A stretch of DNA of 64,000 nucleotides, taken from NCBI RefSeq assembly GCF_031326345.1, contig NZ_CP133671.1, positions 806,001-870,000 of the forward strand, in the 5' to 3' direction. The first letter of the stretch is position 1. Every line of letters starts with the position of its first letter. Source of the DNA: Aureispira sp. CCB-E. Lineage in GTDB: Bacteria > Bacteroidota > Bacteroidia > Chitinophagales > Saprospiraceae. Positions 43,461 to 53,568 of the stretch are shown piece by piece. Below the pieces are notes generated by a model. The model was not told the origin of the DNA, did no database searches, and worked only from the letters and a program-made list of their open reading frames with translations. The position numbers and the translations under genes were made by a program.

Positions 43461-45809
43461 CTATCTAGAGCGTTTAAATTGCTTTCTAACCATGATATAG
43501 GCAGCAACAATTAGAATAAAAATAGCAGCAGTGACGCCACCAATTTTTACATATTCTAAGAAACGTTCCCAGTCTTTTCGTTCTTTAACCTTTATATAAT
43601 CGGGGTTGACAGAAGCAGGGCTACCGGCACGTTGTAGCTTTTCCCAACTTTGAATATGATTATTATCCAAGTGATAATCTCTTAGTACAATTGTTTGAAT
43701 TAACCCGACAGAATCTTTTGGGAAATTATACCCAATACTATCGACAGGATTGTATTCATCGTCATAAAGCATGACAATATCTTTGTTTGAACTCAAGCCA
43801 AAAGGCAAACCACCAATAAAGTTTTTGCAAGAAGGAAACGCATTTTGAAAACGTTTTTCATCTTTGCAAACAACAATGTAATCTTTTGCTTTGATTGTTG
43901 CAGAAGGAAAAACAAAAACGTCATTGTTCGTGCTTACAATGTTCCAACCTGTAATATCCAAATCATTGTCTGAGTCATTGTAAAATTCAATCCAATCACC
44001 TGAAGCCGTATCAGCACAACTTATTTCATTGATAATCATTTGTTGTACAGCAGGATGTTCTCCTTTGATAAAAATGGCTTTTAGCGTATGTAATGTATCG
44101 GAAAATCGAATGTTCAATTCTTTTCCATCCATGCGTTCATTATCCATTTCCCAATGAGAAAATTGGCAACCAAAATAAGGCTTTGCCTTTACTGTAACAG
44201 GAAGTTTCTGGAAATAAATGCCTCTGAATTGATGTTGTACATCAACAACTTCATTTAATTCAACGGTACCACAACTGTCTATTTGAACCTTAAAAACGAC
44301 ATCTCTACCATATTGTGGAAAACGTTCTCGCAAAAACGCCCGCATATATTCTGGGCGTTTTTTGACAAATTCTTTCATGCGGTCTACTTCCTTGTACCAA
44401 CGTTTGGATGTTAGGTCCCAACGCTTCCAATGTCTAGGTAATTCGGGAAGAATCACAGCAGCCATTTCATCAATTCTAGGAATAATACTGGTAGAATCAA
44501 AAGTGGTGTTTAAACGATCCAAAAACCTAGAGACAAACTGTGCTTGGAAATTCTTGTTTTGTAGAAGCGAACGCAAATTTAAAGTACTCCAAGGTGGATT
44601 GGGCCACCCTGGACCATCTGGGCGCGTATGAAATGCTAAGCTATTGTTTCGGAAGCCATAGCGACCGTAGTGTCCTAGTCCAAAATCTGTGTCAAACAAA
44701 ATCCAACGCCAACGCCCTCCTTCTTTCATCGGTCGCCAAAACTTGATGTTTCCACCAGCATCTTGGTTATCGATATAAATTTGAAGGATTTCATATTCCA
44801 TGAAATTTTCTACATCCATTTGGGTATTGATATAATCAAAATTTTCTTGGCTTGCCAAGCTATTATTACGCATAAACAAGCGCATGGCATCATACGTTTT
44901 TCTACTACCTGCTTGCACACTTTTGCGATGTTCGACCAAGTTGACACTATCTTTGTGATACCCAAAATTCTCTACTAGATAATGCCGAGTCAATTTTTCT
45001 CGAAAGTTATAAATGCCCCAATATTCCCCATTAATAAAAACAATGGCGGGGCGATAAGCTTGTACCTCTAAGCCAATATCTTTTCCAAAACTAGTAATTA
45101 AAGCATCTCTAAAGTGAGTCTCCCCAAAATCACTACCAGAATTGCGCAACACCAATCGTTTGTATTTTTTTTGTTTTTTTTCTGGAAAGATACGATGGCG
45201 AATATATTTATTGCCATATCTAGATTTGCTAGCATATAGCGAAAAGGACTTTTGAGGAAAAATGCGACTCATACCTCCAAATATTTTGAAGCCAAGATCT
45301 CCTTCAAAAACGCGCTCCTTATCGGTTTCAAAAATTTCGATATAACAAGGATATTCTTTTCTAGAGTAATAATTGGCTCCCTTATGCGGGAAACGAGGAG
45401 AAGCTTTGGGACCACGTTTGAAGAGCCCTTTGACAGGATCAAAGAGGACGTAGGGTTGGATTGAAAGTGATAAAACAGGCAATGAGATGGAATCTTCCCC
45501 GATAAAATAGCTGTTTGTGATTACAACACTTTTTTTGTCATTATTAACTGCCAATGCTTTGATAACAGCAGTAGAATCTACCAGTATAGGTCCTTGATAA
45601 CGTTTGGACTGTAGACTTGGGCGATTACCATTTGTTGTATAATAAATAGTAGCAGAAGGATTGCTTGCTTTTAACTCAACAGCCATTCCTGTTTTATAAA
45701 AACCTGCTTTGGGGGTTGCTTGTAATAACAAAGTATCTTGCCCTTGTAATAGGGAGCTGCTTAAGAAGCCAATTAACAATAAGTAGAATGTTTTCATTTT
45801 TCTGTTCAA
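43461..45809 (-). CDS. CotH-like kinase with lamin-tail domain, membrane-tailed
   Basis: A 782-residue exported protein. The order of parts is: signal peptide (ends LLQGQ; a second ATG lies four codons in), a chitobiase C-terminal-like beta domain (KTGMAVELKASNPSATIYYT), a CotH kinase domain (about 130-490) with LRNSGSDFGETHFRDALI, FINGEYWGIYNFREKL and the metal-binding-type WILFDTDFGLG, a lamin-tail domain (about 600-720, EISCADTASGDWIEFYNDS, GWNIVS), then a C-terminal membrane helix with a basic end (RKQFKRSR). CotH enzymes phosphorylate Ser in other systems. The tail would hold this one in the inner membrane. The target is unknown. Confidence 0.88.
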   Translation of the reverse strand: MNRKMKTFYLLLIGFLSSSLLQGQDTLLLQATPKAGFYKTGMAVELKASNPSATIYYTTNGNRPSLQSKRYQGPILVDSTAVIKALAVNNDKKSVVITNSYFIGEDSISLPVLSLSIQPYVLFDPVKGLFKRGPKASPRFPHKGANYYSRKEYPCYIEIFETDKERVFEGDLGFKIFGGMSRIFPQKSFSLYASKSRYGNKYIRHRIFPEKKQKKYKRLVLRNSGSDFGETHFRDALITSFGKDIGLEVQAYRPAIVFINGEYWGIYNFREKLTRHYLVENFGYHKDSVNLVEHRKSVQAGSRKTYDAMRLFMRNNSLASQENFDYINTQMDVENFMEYEILQIYIDNQDAGGNIKFWRPMKEGGRWRWILFDTDFGLGHYGRYGFRNNSLAFHTRPDGPGWPNPPWSTLNLRSLLQNKNFQAQFVSRFLDRLNTTFDSTSIIPRIDEMAAVILPELPRHWKRWDLTSKRWYKEVDRMKEFVKKRPEYMRAFLRERFPQYGRDVVFKVQIDSCGTVELNEVVDVQHQFRGIYFQKLPVTVKAKPYFGCQFSHWEMDNERMDGKELNIRFSDTLHTLKAIFIKGEHPAVQQMIINEISCADTASGDWIEFYNDSDNDLDITGWNIVSTNNDVFVFPSATIKAKDYIVVCKDEKRFQNAFPSCKNFIGGLPFGLSSNKDIVMLYDDEYNPVDSIGYNFPKDSVGLIQTIVLRDYHLDNNHIQSWEKLQRAGSPASVNPDYIKVKERKDWERFLEYVKIGGVTAAIFILIVAAYIMVRKQFKRSR

Positions 45810-46047
45810 CTAGTTCATTTTTTTTAGAGTCTTTAGACTCTATCATCTTTCTGGTATAAAATGTTTAGTGCTTTTTCAAACATTTTGCTGATTCTTGCCG
45901 TAGAAGGAGTTTTCCTAAAACATGTAAAAATACTAAGATTTATTAAAACTATGGATAGGTTCTAATCGATTGTCAAGATTAAATTGAGTATTAGGCTTGT
46001 TTCTTGATTAATTGACTATAAGAGCCTGCGATTGAAATTAAAAAACT

Positions 46048-46755
46048 ATGGCATATCCCAACTCAACCGAATTTACCTCTATTAAATCATGGGCCTTAGA
46101 AGATCGACCTAGAGAAAAAATGTTGCAACGTGGTCGAAAGCATTTGTCAAATGCAGAACTGATAGCTATTTTATTAGGTTCAGGTTCGGCGTCAGAGTCG
46201 GCTGTTGGCTTGGCGCAGCGCATTTTAAACTCTACGAATAACAATCTCAATGAATTGGGCAAGCGAAGCATTGAAGAGTTACAAGGTTTTAAAGGGATTG
46301 GTCCTGCTAAGGCAATTACAATTTCTGCTGCCTTAGAATTGGGAATCCGTCGCCAAGCTACTCCTTTGGTTCAAAAACCTAAGATTACTCAAAGTGCAGA
46401 TGCATACAAGGTTTTAGTGGCAGACTTAATGGATTTGCCGCACGAGGAGTTTGTTGTTTTATTACTTAATCAAGCGAATCGAGTCATCGACCGGATTTAC
46501 ATTAGCGTAGGAGGGGTAGCTGGAACTGTTGTTGATGTCAAAAAAATATACCGTGCTGTGGTTGCCAATCCATTGGTCGCCAGTATTATCTTAGGGCATA
46601 ACCACCCTTCTGATAACTTGAATCCTAGCAAGGCTGATATTTCGATTACAAAGAAAATTAAGGAAGCAGGACAATATTTAGATATTACAGTTTTGGATCA
46701 TCTCATTATTGCAGGCAATTCTTATACAAGTCTAGCAGATGAAGGTTTAATATAA
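46048..46755 (+). CDS. radC: RadC family JAB-domain protein
   Basis: A 235-residue protein with an N-terminal HhH-like segment (LQGFKGIGPAKAITISAALELG) and a C-terminal JAB/MPN domain whose metal motif reads ILGHNHPSDNLNPSKAD with the upstream Glu in LPHEEFVVLLLN. The family was named for DNA repair but its real role is uncertain; the domain resembles deubiquitinase-type metalloproteases. It is a single gene at normal length, with no toxin or mobile element nearby. Confidence 0.93.
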   Translation: MAYPNSTEFTSIKSWALEDRPREKMLQRGRKHLSNAELIAILLGSGSASESAVGLAQRILNSTNNNLNELGKRSIEELQGFKGIGPAKAITISAALELGIRRQATPLVQKPKITQSADAYKVLVADLMDLPHEEFVVLLLNQANRVIDRIYISVGGVAGTVVDVKKIYRAVVANPLVASIILGHNHPSDNLNPSKADISITKKIKEAGQYLDITVLDHLIIAGNSYTSLADEGLI

Positions 46756-46898
46756 AGTTTGTGGCTCATGTGATTGGAGTAAAAGGGAATTGTAGGCATT
46801 TTTTGAATCATAGGAAACTATTTATAACCTACATCTATTAATAATAATATCGTACCTTTGCAACTGAAGTGAATTGCAAGAGGAATTAATACAATAAA

Positions 46899-47945
46899 AT
46901 GGAAAAGAAAGATATAAGAGAATTAAGCCTAGAAGACTTAGTTCGTTTTTTTGTCGGAATAGGAGAGTCTAAGTTTAGAGCCAAGCAAGTATACGAATGG
47001 CTATGGAAAAAAAGTGCCTATTCATTTGACGATATGACAAATCTCTCTAAGAAGTTGAGAGAGAGTTTGAAAGAAGCTTTTGTCATTTTGCCTATTACAG
47101 AAGATCTATCTCAAGTAAGTGCTGATGGTACCATCAAGTGTCGATTCAAGCTACACGATGGTCATTTGGTAGAGTCTGTATTAATTCCAGTTCCTGCACA
47201 AGATCGATACACGGTTTGTATCTCATCGCAAGTAGGATGTAGTTTAGCTTGCAAGTTTTGTGCAACAGGTCAAATGGATCGGTTGAGAAATTTGACAGCA
47301 GCAGAGATTTATGATCAAGTGGTAAAGGTCAATGTAAAATGCCAAGCACATTATAACCACCCGATTACAAATGTGGTATACATGGGAATGGGAGAGCCTT
47401 TGTTGGCTTATAAACCAGTGATGAGAAGTGTAGCAATGTTGACTTCAGAAGCTGGGTTGAACATGGCACCTCGCAGAATCACGATAAGTACAGCAGGCAT
47501 TGCTAAAATGATTAAAAAATTAGCCGATGATGGAACAAGAGTTAATTTAGCGTTGTCTCTACACGCAGCCGATGATGAAAAAAGGAATTCAATTATGGCG
47601 ATCAATGAGAGTAATAATTTGAAGACATTGACAGAGGCATTGCGTTATTTTTATAATAAAACAAAAGATAGTAAAATAACTTTTGAGTATATTGCTTTTG
47701 ATGGATTTAATGATACCCTTGACGATGCTAAAAAAATGTTGAAGTTGTGTCGACAAGTACCTACCGTAAAAGTTAACGTCATAGAATACAATCCCGTAAG
47801 TGGTGTTGACTTTACGAAGGCAGGAGAAGATAAAATGGAGCAATTTGCTCAATTCTTGAGAAAAAATGGAGTTGCCATTACTTTGCGTCGATCTCGTGGA
47901 AAAGATATTGATGCTGCTTGTGGTCAATTAGCCAACAAAGAATAA
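46899..47945 (+). CDS. rlmN: RlmN, 23S rRNA/tRNA adenine-C2 methyltransferase
   Basis: A radical-SAM enzyme that methylates C2 of A2503 in 23S rRNA and A37 of some tRNAs. The cluster cysteines are C114, C118 and C121 (GCSLACKFCATG). C107 and C341 (DAACGQL) match the extra catalytic pair. SAM-region text GMGEPLLAY and LALSLHAADD is present. The length of 348 is normal. TACCTTTG at 46853-46860 is a likely -7 box, but no upstream TTG was found at good spacing. The next gene starts 6 bp after the stop. Confidence 0.97.
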   Translation: MEKKDIRELSLEDLVRFFVGIGESKFRAKQVYEWLWKKSAYSFDDMTNLSKKLRESLKEAFVILPITEDLSQVSADGTIKCRFKLHDGHLVESVLIPVPAQDRYTVCISSQVGCSLACKFCATGQMDRLRNLTAAEIYDQVVKVNVKCQAHYNHPITNVVYMGMGEPLLAYKPVMRSVAMLTSEAGLNMAPRRITISTAGIAKMIKKLADDGTRVNLALSLHAADDEKRNSIMAINESNNLKTLTEALRYFYNKTKDSKITFEYIAFDGFNDTLDDAKKMLKLCRQVPTVKVNVIEYNPVSGVDFTKAGEDKMEQFAQFLRKNGVAITLRRSRGKDIDAACGQLANKE

Positions 47946-47951
47946 AAATCA

Positions 47952-48764
47952 ATGATACACTTATTACAATTAGAGTGGAAAAAATTAGCTCCCAATCGTG
48001 CTTTTAAGATAGCAGCAGGAATGTACTTTGTTTTGTTGCCGTTGTTATACTTAACCATAAAATCAATGATAAAACCATCGGCAGGTGGTGGCTCTGAAAT
48101 GGCTATTATACAGTCGTTTTATATTTTTCCGAATATTTGGGATACCGTATCTTATTGGGCAAGTTGGTTGACGTTTTTTCTGTTGATTTACATTTCTATC
48201 TGGATGATCACCTCAGAGCATAGTTTCAAGACCATGCGCCAAAATCTAATTACAGGTATGGAGCGTCGATCTTTTCTATTGGGAAAGATTATTATGATGA
48301 CACTTCTAGCGTTTGTAGCGACAATCTATATGGCTATTGTTGCATTTATTTTTGGTTGGTTAGCAGGCGGCTATGGTAGTCCTTGGGGGCATGAAATAGA
48401 TGCCATTTGGCGTTTCTTTGTGCAAAATATGTTTTATATGAGCTTTGCTCTAATGTTAGCTGTTATCTTTAAGCGCAGTGGTTTGGCAATGATCATATTT
48501 TTTGCTTATGTCCTTATTATAGAGCGTATTATTCGTTATTTAGTGTTTCTAAATCTATTAGATAACCTTTATTGGGGAAGCTACTTTCCAGGAAGTGCGG
48601 CTTGGGATGTGGTACCATTTTATATGGCTAAAAAACTGCCTTCTTTTGATCAAGATATTGCAAATATTATATTGCCTTACGATCTAGCGACAGGAATCAC
48701 AATTGCTTATACAGGTTTGTTTTTGTTGATTGCTTATCGAGTATTTATGTCTAGGGATTTGTAA
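47952..48764 (+). CDS. ABC-2-type permease-like membrane protein
   Basis: A 270-residue protein with six membrane helices and the N-terminal amphipathic segment (LLQLEWKKLAPNRAFKIA) typical of ABC-2 transporter permeases. SEHSFKTMRQNLITGMERRSFLLGK matches the coupling-helix region of the NosY/YhgE-like group. No ATPase gene is adjacent. It is co-transcribed with rlmN across a 6-bp gap and ends in a hairpin shared with the convergent M23 gene. The substrate is unknown. Confidence 0.75.
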   Translation: MIHLLQLEWKKLAPNRAFKIAAGMYFVLLPLLYLTIKSMIKPSAGGGSEMAIIQSFYIFPNIWDTVSYWASWLTFFLLIYISIWMITSEHSFKTMRQNLITGMERRSFLLGKIIMMTLLAFVATIYMAIVAFIFGWLAGGYGSPWGHEIDAIWRFFVQNMFYMSFALMLAVIFKRSGLAMIIFFAYVLIIERIIRYLVFLNLLDNLYWGSYFPGSAAWDVVPFYMAKKLPSFDQDIANIILPYDLATGITIAYTGLFLLIAYRVFMSRDL

Positions 48765-48794
48765 TCGTTGTACCACTACAAATGGTATGAGTTT

Positions 48795-48839
48795 GTTGAT
48801 TTTTTAGCTTGATTATTAAAACCAAACTAAAAAATCAAC
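48795..48839. terminator. Bidirectional terminator
   Basis: GTTGATTTTTTAG (48795-48807) pairs perfectly with CTAAAAAATCAAC (48827-48839) around a 19-base loop, between convergent genes. Confidence 0.75.
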
Positions 48840-48865
48840 GAAAGATTGACTATATATCGTTATTA

Positions 48866-49717
48866 TTAATTCTTAAAATCAATATAACGCTCGGCGTTGA
48901 TAGGTTGACCATTAAACCACATCTCAAAGTGAAGGTGCGGTCCTTCCGTCATTTCGCCTGTATTTCCAATAATAGCAATCCCTTCCCCTGCATCAATAAT
49001 ATCGCCTGCTTTTTTTAGTAAAGAAGAATTGTGTTTGTAAAATGAAACCACATTGTTATCGTGTTGAATGGCTAACATATGACCTGTTTCTGCCGACCAA
49101 GTTGCAACAATGACGGTTCCTTTTTGAGTTGCTTTGATAACAGCGCCTTTGGGGGCAATGATGTCCGTTCCATAATGACCACGACTAGGAGCAAAAGTAT
49201 CTGAAACCATCCCTTTGATTGGAGCCATAAAAATCATATTGCTGATATCAGCGTCTGCTTGCAAGGTATTTTCAATCAAATTGCCAAGTTCCGCCTCGTT
49301 ATCTACACTTTCCATTAGTGCTTTTAGCTCATCTGATTTTTGAGGTACTTCTACATTTTGCCCCGTTTTTTTATTGGCAGGGTCTTCAACACTATCCTCG
49401 TATTCAAATTTTTCATAGACTAAATCTTTCACTTTCAAAATGAAAGCATCCCTATCATCAATCGCTTGTTCTAGAGAATCAATTTGAACATAGATTTGAC
49501 TAATTTGAGAACGAATATTTTGATTGCTTCTTTCTGGCACAATTCGACCTAATGGTGTCAAAACTAAAAGTAAAATAGTGACTAGACTTACAGTCATAAT
49601 AATTGCTCCAACAGTTGCAGCAACATTAAATGGAAGCAAGCGAAAAGAACGCTCTTCTTGAAAGGTTTCATCGTTCATTAAAACCAGACGGTACTTACCA
49701 TCAATCCACTTAAACAT
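48866..49717 (-). CDS. Membrane-anchored M23 peptidase
   Basis: A 283-residue LytM-type endopeptidase. A short cytoplasmic N-terminus, one membrane helix (about residues 32-54), a coiled coil (about 65-120, rich in Q, S, D and E) and an M23 domain (about 165-280) with HYGTD and the HLHFE ligands, so the zinc site is complete. The layout is the common Bacteroidota form used in cell-wall remodelling. TACTTTTG on the minus strand (49930-49923) may be its -7 box, giving a leader of about 200 nt. It is unlike the lipoprotein M23 gene at 40853-41509, which has no coiled coil. Confidence 0.92.
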   Translation of the reverse strand: MFKWIDGKYRLVLMNDETFQEERSFRLLPFNVAATVGAIIMTVSLVTILLLVLTPLGRIVPERSNQNIRSQISQIYVQIDSLEQAIDDRDAFILKVKDLVYEKFEYEDSVEDPANKKTGQNVEVPQKSDELKALMESVDNEAELGNLIENTLQADADISNMIFMAPIKGMVSDTFAPSRGHYGTDIIAPKGAVIKATQKGTVIVATWSAETGHMLAIQHDNNVVSFYKHNSSLLKKAGDIIDAGEGIAIIGNTGEMTEGPHLHFEMWFNGQPINAERYIDFKN

Positions 49718-50325
49718 GAGAATTTTTTATTTTGAACAACTTCTTAACTAAAAGCTTGTTGTTTTACGTTATTATAAATCAATCGTCTGCTTAAAACTCT
49801 TTTATAAAGAGGCATATTAGTTAATCAACAGACCACTAAACTTTATGAATAGAGAGGAAACTATAAAATGCATCGATATCTGCAATTCTACATCTACCCC
49901 TTTAAATTTTATATACGGATGGCAAAAGTACAAAAAGAATAGGGGGAATTATCACATAAACTCTTACTCTTTCGTTAAAAAATAAGAACAAAGCAGCAAA
50001 AGTTAAATAAAGAGCGTATTTTTGTAGATAGTATGTGCTTGTTTTATGTCTACAACAAATATATATCCTTTGATCATTTGGGATCGTAATATTTTGTCGA
50101 TATCAAAGGTAATAAGACGATAGCTATTTCTAAATTAGGCTATTCTGTTGATGTATATAACAAAATACAAAACAGTTGTATGAATAGAAGAGATAAAAGT
50201 TGATGAAACTTTTTATTTTTGATTAACAATGATGCAGATAAAGAAAAAATCAGCAGAGCAAACCATACAACTTTATTGATGATCATCGTTATTAATCAAA
50301 AGACAAATTACAAGCGACAAACGCA
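49718..50325. other. Divergent intergenic gap, M23 / porW
   Basis: About 600 bp. It contains the minus-strand TACTTTTG at 49930-49923 and, near porW, a dyad AAAAGTT..AACTTTT at about 50195-50214 followed by TATTTTTG at 50214-50221. No gene or known RNA was recognised. Confidence 0.4.
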
Positions 50326-50361
50326 TTGACCCATCATTACAAAAGCAAAACGATTCATTGC

Positions 50362-53193
50362 ATGAAAAGTCTATTTCTATTCTTTGGTAGTATCAGCCTC
50401 ACCATCATTCTATTGGCAGGATGTGCTAAGCAGAATTTAGCTACCAAACCTTATCATAATTTAACTGGTCGGTATAATGCCTATTATAATGCCAACTTAC
50501 GTGTTGAAGAGAGTTTTAGTACGCTAAATAGCCAACATAAGGATAATTACAATAAATTATTAGAGATGTATCCTTATGCTGCTGTCACAGATGTTAATGC
50601 AGTAAAACAACCATTGGATGAGGCGATTACAAAATGTGCTCGAAATATTAAGTTGCATGAAATTGGTAATTGGACAGATGATAGCTACCATTTGATGGGG
50701 CAGGCAGAGTTTTTACAAAAAGAATATGAACGAGCTGCCAATACCTTCAAATATGTTGTAGACAAATATCATCCAGAAAATGTAGAAAGAGAATTAGAGA
50801 AACTCAAAAAGAAAAAAAAGAAGAAAAAACGTAGAGGAAAAAAGCGCAAGAAACGCAAGAAAAAGAAACGCAAAAAGAAAAAAAGTACAAAAGGCAAGAA
50901 AAAGCCTAACGGTAACTCTGATGATGAGGAAGAAGAAAAACCAATCAAATATGGTTTGAAACACCGCCCTGTACGTTATCAATCAATGCTTTGGTTAGCG
51001 AAAACTTATATTGAGCTAGGACAATATGATGATGCAGGGTTCTATTTGCGTCAATTAGAGAACGATAAAAAAGTTCCTAAAAAATTGCGCTCAGAAGTTC
51101 ACGCTGTAAGTGCTTATAATTGGATTGTTCAAAAAGAGTATGTAAAAGCAATTGAACCCTTGGAAGCTGCTGTTAAGGGAACCAAAAAGAAGACCATCAA
51201 AAATCGTTATGTATATATCTTGGGGCAGTTGTATCAAATGCAAAATAACAACCAACTGGCGATGGAAAATTTCCATAAAATATTGCGTTTACGCCCTAGT
51301 TATGAAATGGAGTTTAATGCTCGTTTGAATATGGCTATGAATGCTGCTTCTGCCTCTGGCAAAAAAGTAGTCGATCCAGAAATAGCCTTAAAACGTATGT
51401 TGCGTGATTCAAAGAATGAAGAATATAAAGATCAAATTTATTTTGCCCTTGCCAAGATTAAATTAAAATCAGGGAATAAAGAAGAAGGAATTTTGGCATT
51501 ACAACAGTCCTTAAATTACAGTGCTTCAAATACACAACGTGTTGAGGGAGCCTTGTTATTGGCAGAACTATTTTATGAAAAAGATGATTTCGTGAAGTCT
51601 TATGCTTACTATGATACGACGATGCAAGCAATGGACAAAAGTGATGAACGCTATGCTTCAACCGAAATGTACAAACGTAGGTTGGAAGGTGTTGCCAAAT
51701 ATGTTGCTATAAAAGAAGACAAGGATAGTATGTTGATTGTAGGGTCTTGGGAGCGAAAACAACAAGAGGCTTGGGCTGTAAAAGGAATGGAAATGGAGGA
51801 GTTAAATTCTCAGTTCACTTCTAAAAGTCAAGTAGCCGCTCCTGCTTCTGGTGCTAAAGGATTTAGAAACCGAGAAGGAAGAAGTATGGCTGCTCAACCG
51901 ATGGATGGTGAGAGACCATTGCCTAGACGCAATAATACACGTTCGGTAGCTGGAAAAATTACAATTTCAGATATAGAAATGCAAAAGTCTAAATTTCCAT
52001 TATACAACGCTTCTCTAAGAAAAAAAGGAGAAAGAGAGTTTGAAAAACGTTGGAATGATCGGGCATGGGTAGACAACTGGAGACGTTCTGATAGAGAAGA
52101 GGATGTCAATACAGATGCGGATGATATCGCTACTGTTGAGCCTAAAACACAAGCTGAAATTGATGCTTATCTAAAAAAGAAGGGGGTTCCTAATAATGAT
52201 CAAGAAGTTGCATCAACCAAAGCAAAAATTGGAGAAGCTGTGTACAAAGCAGCAGAACACTACCGAGAAGATCTTGGACGAACAGATAAAGCTTTGGAGT
52301 TGATACAAGAACTTGTCGCTAAATACCCTGACAATGCTTATACGGTAGAAGGGATGTTCTTGGCTTATAATATTTATTCTGAAAAAAATAACACGAGCAA
52401 GGCTAATTATTACAAAAATGAAATCTTGAAAAAGTATCCTGATTCGAATATTGCCAAGGTGTTGAGTGATCCAGAATTTGCAAATTCTGAACGATTAAAG
52501 TATGAAAAAATAAACAAATACTACGACGATACCTATGCTATGATTCAGGATGGCGAAACGGAAAAGGCATTAGGACGTGTGCGTGCTATCCCTACAGAGT
52601 TTGGCAATAATTATGAAATGAAAGCTCGTTTTGCAATTCTAGAAGCTATGTGTGTGGGAGGCATGAAAGGGGAAAAAGATTATATTAAAGCGCTTCGAGT
52701 AATTGTGACTAGTTTTCCTGATACCAAAGAGGAAAAGCAGGCTAAAGAAATGATTGCTATCTTGACAGGTGGTAAGGGAAGAAAAGGAGGGAATGCTATT
52801 AACAATAATAGTGCGACAGATGGAAAAAGCCCATACAAAGTAAACAAAAACATAAAGCACTTTATTTTGATTGTATTTAATGATAAAAAAACAAAAGTGA
52901 ATCAATTCCGAGCACCTTTGACAGAATATAATAATAAGTTTCACCTCAACAAAAAACTACAAGTTTCTTCTATCTTAGTAGATGGAAGTACGCCTTCGTT
53001 AATTGTTCGAGGGGCTTACCCTAATGCCGATGCAGCCATGAAATATGTTGTTGATGCTAGGTCTAATCCTGAATTTTTGCCCAAAGCCAAGGGATATACT
53101 ATATATGCTATCTCTAGCGAAAACTATGGTATTGCTATGACCACACAAAAATTTCACTTGTATAGCTCCTTTTTTGAGCAGCATTACCGATAA
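50362..53193 (+). CDS. sprE: T9SS periplasmic lipoprotein PorW/SprE
   Basis: A TPR-rich lipoprotein required for the type IX secretion system and gliding. The ATG at 50362 gives a normal lipoprotein signal (SLTIILLAGC); the upstream ATG at 50326 adds twelve residues with no function. The segment after the Cys (YHNLTGRYNAYYNANLR) is the family's N-terminal mark. TPR-like repeats cover about residues 85-450 and 590-760. The C-terminal domain (from about 830, HFILIVFNDKKTKVNQFRA) is also typical. Residues about 150-190 are an extreme Lys/Arg tract followed by an acidic DDEEEE. The length is 943 residues. Confidence 0.87.
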   Translation: MKSLFLFFGSISLTIILLAGCAKQNLATKPYHNLTGRYNAYYNANLRVEESFSTLNSQHKDNYNKLLEMYPYAAVTDVNAVKQPLDEAITKCARNIKLHEIGNWTDDSYHLMGQAEFLQKEYERAANTFKYVVDKYHPENVERELEKLKKKKKKKKRRGKKRKKRKKKKRKKKKSTKGKKKPNGNSDDEEEEKPIKYGLKHRPVRYQSMLWLAKTYIELGQYDDAGFYLRQLENDKKVPKKLRSEVHAVSAYNWIVQKEYVKAIEPLEAAVKGTKKKTIKNRYVYILGQLYQMQNNNQLAMENFHKILRLRPSYEMEFNARLNMAMNAASASGKKVVDPEIALKRMLRDSKNEEYKDQIYFALAKIKLKSGNKEEGILALQQSLNYSASNTQRVEGALLLAELFYEKDDFVKSYAYYDTTMQAMDKSDERYASTEMYKRRLEGVAKYVAIKEDKDSMLIVGSWERKQQEAWAVKGMEMEELNSQFTSKSQVAAPASGAKGFRNREGRSMAAQPMDGERPLPRRNNTRSVAGKITISDIEMQKSKFPLYNASLRKKGEREFEKRWNDRAWVDNWRRSDREEDVNTDADDIATVEPKTQAEIDAYLKKKGVPNNDQEVASTKAKIGEAVYKAAEHYREDLGRTDKALELIQELVAKYPDNAYTVEGMFLAYNIYSEKNNTSKANYYKNEILKKYPDSNIAKVLSDPEFANSERLKYEKINKYYDDTYAMIQDGETEKALGRVRAIPTEFGNNYEMKARFAILEAMCVGGMKGEKDYIKALRVIVTSFPDTKEEKQAKEMIAILTGGKGRKGGNAINNNSATDGKSPYKVNKNIKHFILIVFNDKKTKVNQFRAPLTEYNNKFHLNKKLQVSSILVDGSTPSLIVRGAYPNADAAMKYVVDARSNPEFLPKAKGYTIYAISSENYGIAMTTQKFHLYSSFFEQHYR

Positions 53194-53568
53194 ATAATAG
53201 ATTCAACCTATTGATAAAATTGGCATTTCTTCTAGAAAGAGATGCCAATTCTTTTTTTATCTTTGTAGGAATAATTATTTAGTGGACAGCGCCTTTAGCT
53301 AGTAAAGGTTATTTAATGAAGTTTTGTATAGGCAATGTAAAATGACCGTTAACGGAGAGTACTTTGTAAGGACTGTAAAATTGATCATCAAAAGTTTAAT
53401 ACAAAACATAGTAAAGGTGTCAGTCATTGGTTATAATCTTGATAAAATTTTGACAAATAATCATTTAACCGTCTACTAATTTTTTGTTGTTGAAGAAAAG
53501 ATATCAGTCACTAGAAATTTGTACTCTTTTTTGATTTATTGAAAAGAGCCACCAAAAAATAATCTGTT
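53194..53568. other. Gap between porW and the PBP1A gene
   Basis: It starts with the porW terminator. Directly after the T-run lies TATCTTTG (53258-53265), a -7-like box, about 300 nt before the next start codon. The rest is featureless. Confidence 0.4.
53218..53258 (+). terminator. porW terminator
   Basis: AATTGGCAT (53218-53226) pairs with ATGCCAATT (53242-53250), extended inward by TCTT / AAGA, followed by seven T. Confidence 0.85.

Noticed and set aside
43461-45809. T9SS C-terminal sorting domain on the CotH-like protein
   Set aside because: The protein ends in a membrane helix and basic tail, without the conserved sorting-domain motifs seen at the end of PorU.
50794-50982. Phe/Leu-rich antisense frame that looks like a membrane peptide
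   Set aside because: It is the complement of the poly-Lys/Arg tract of PorW; the hydrophobic look follows from the purine-only sequence.
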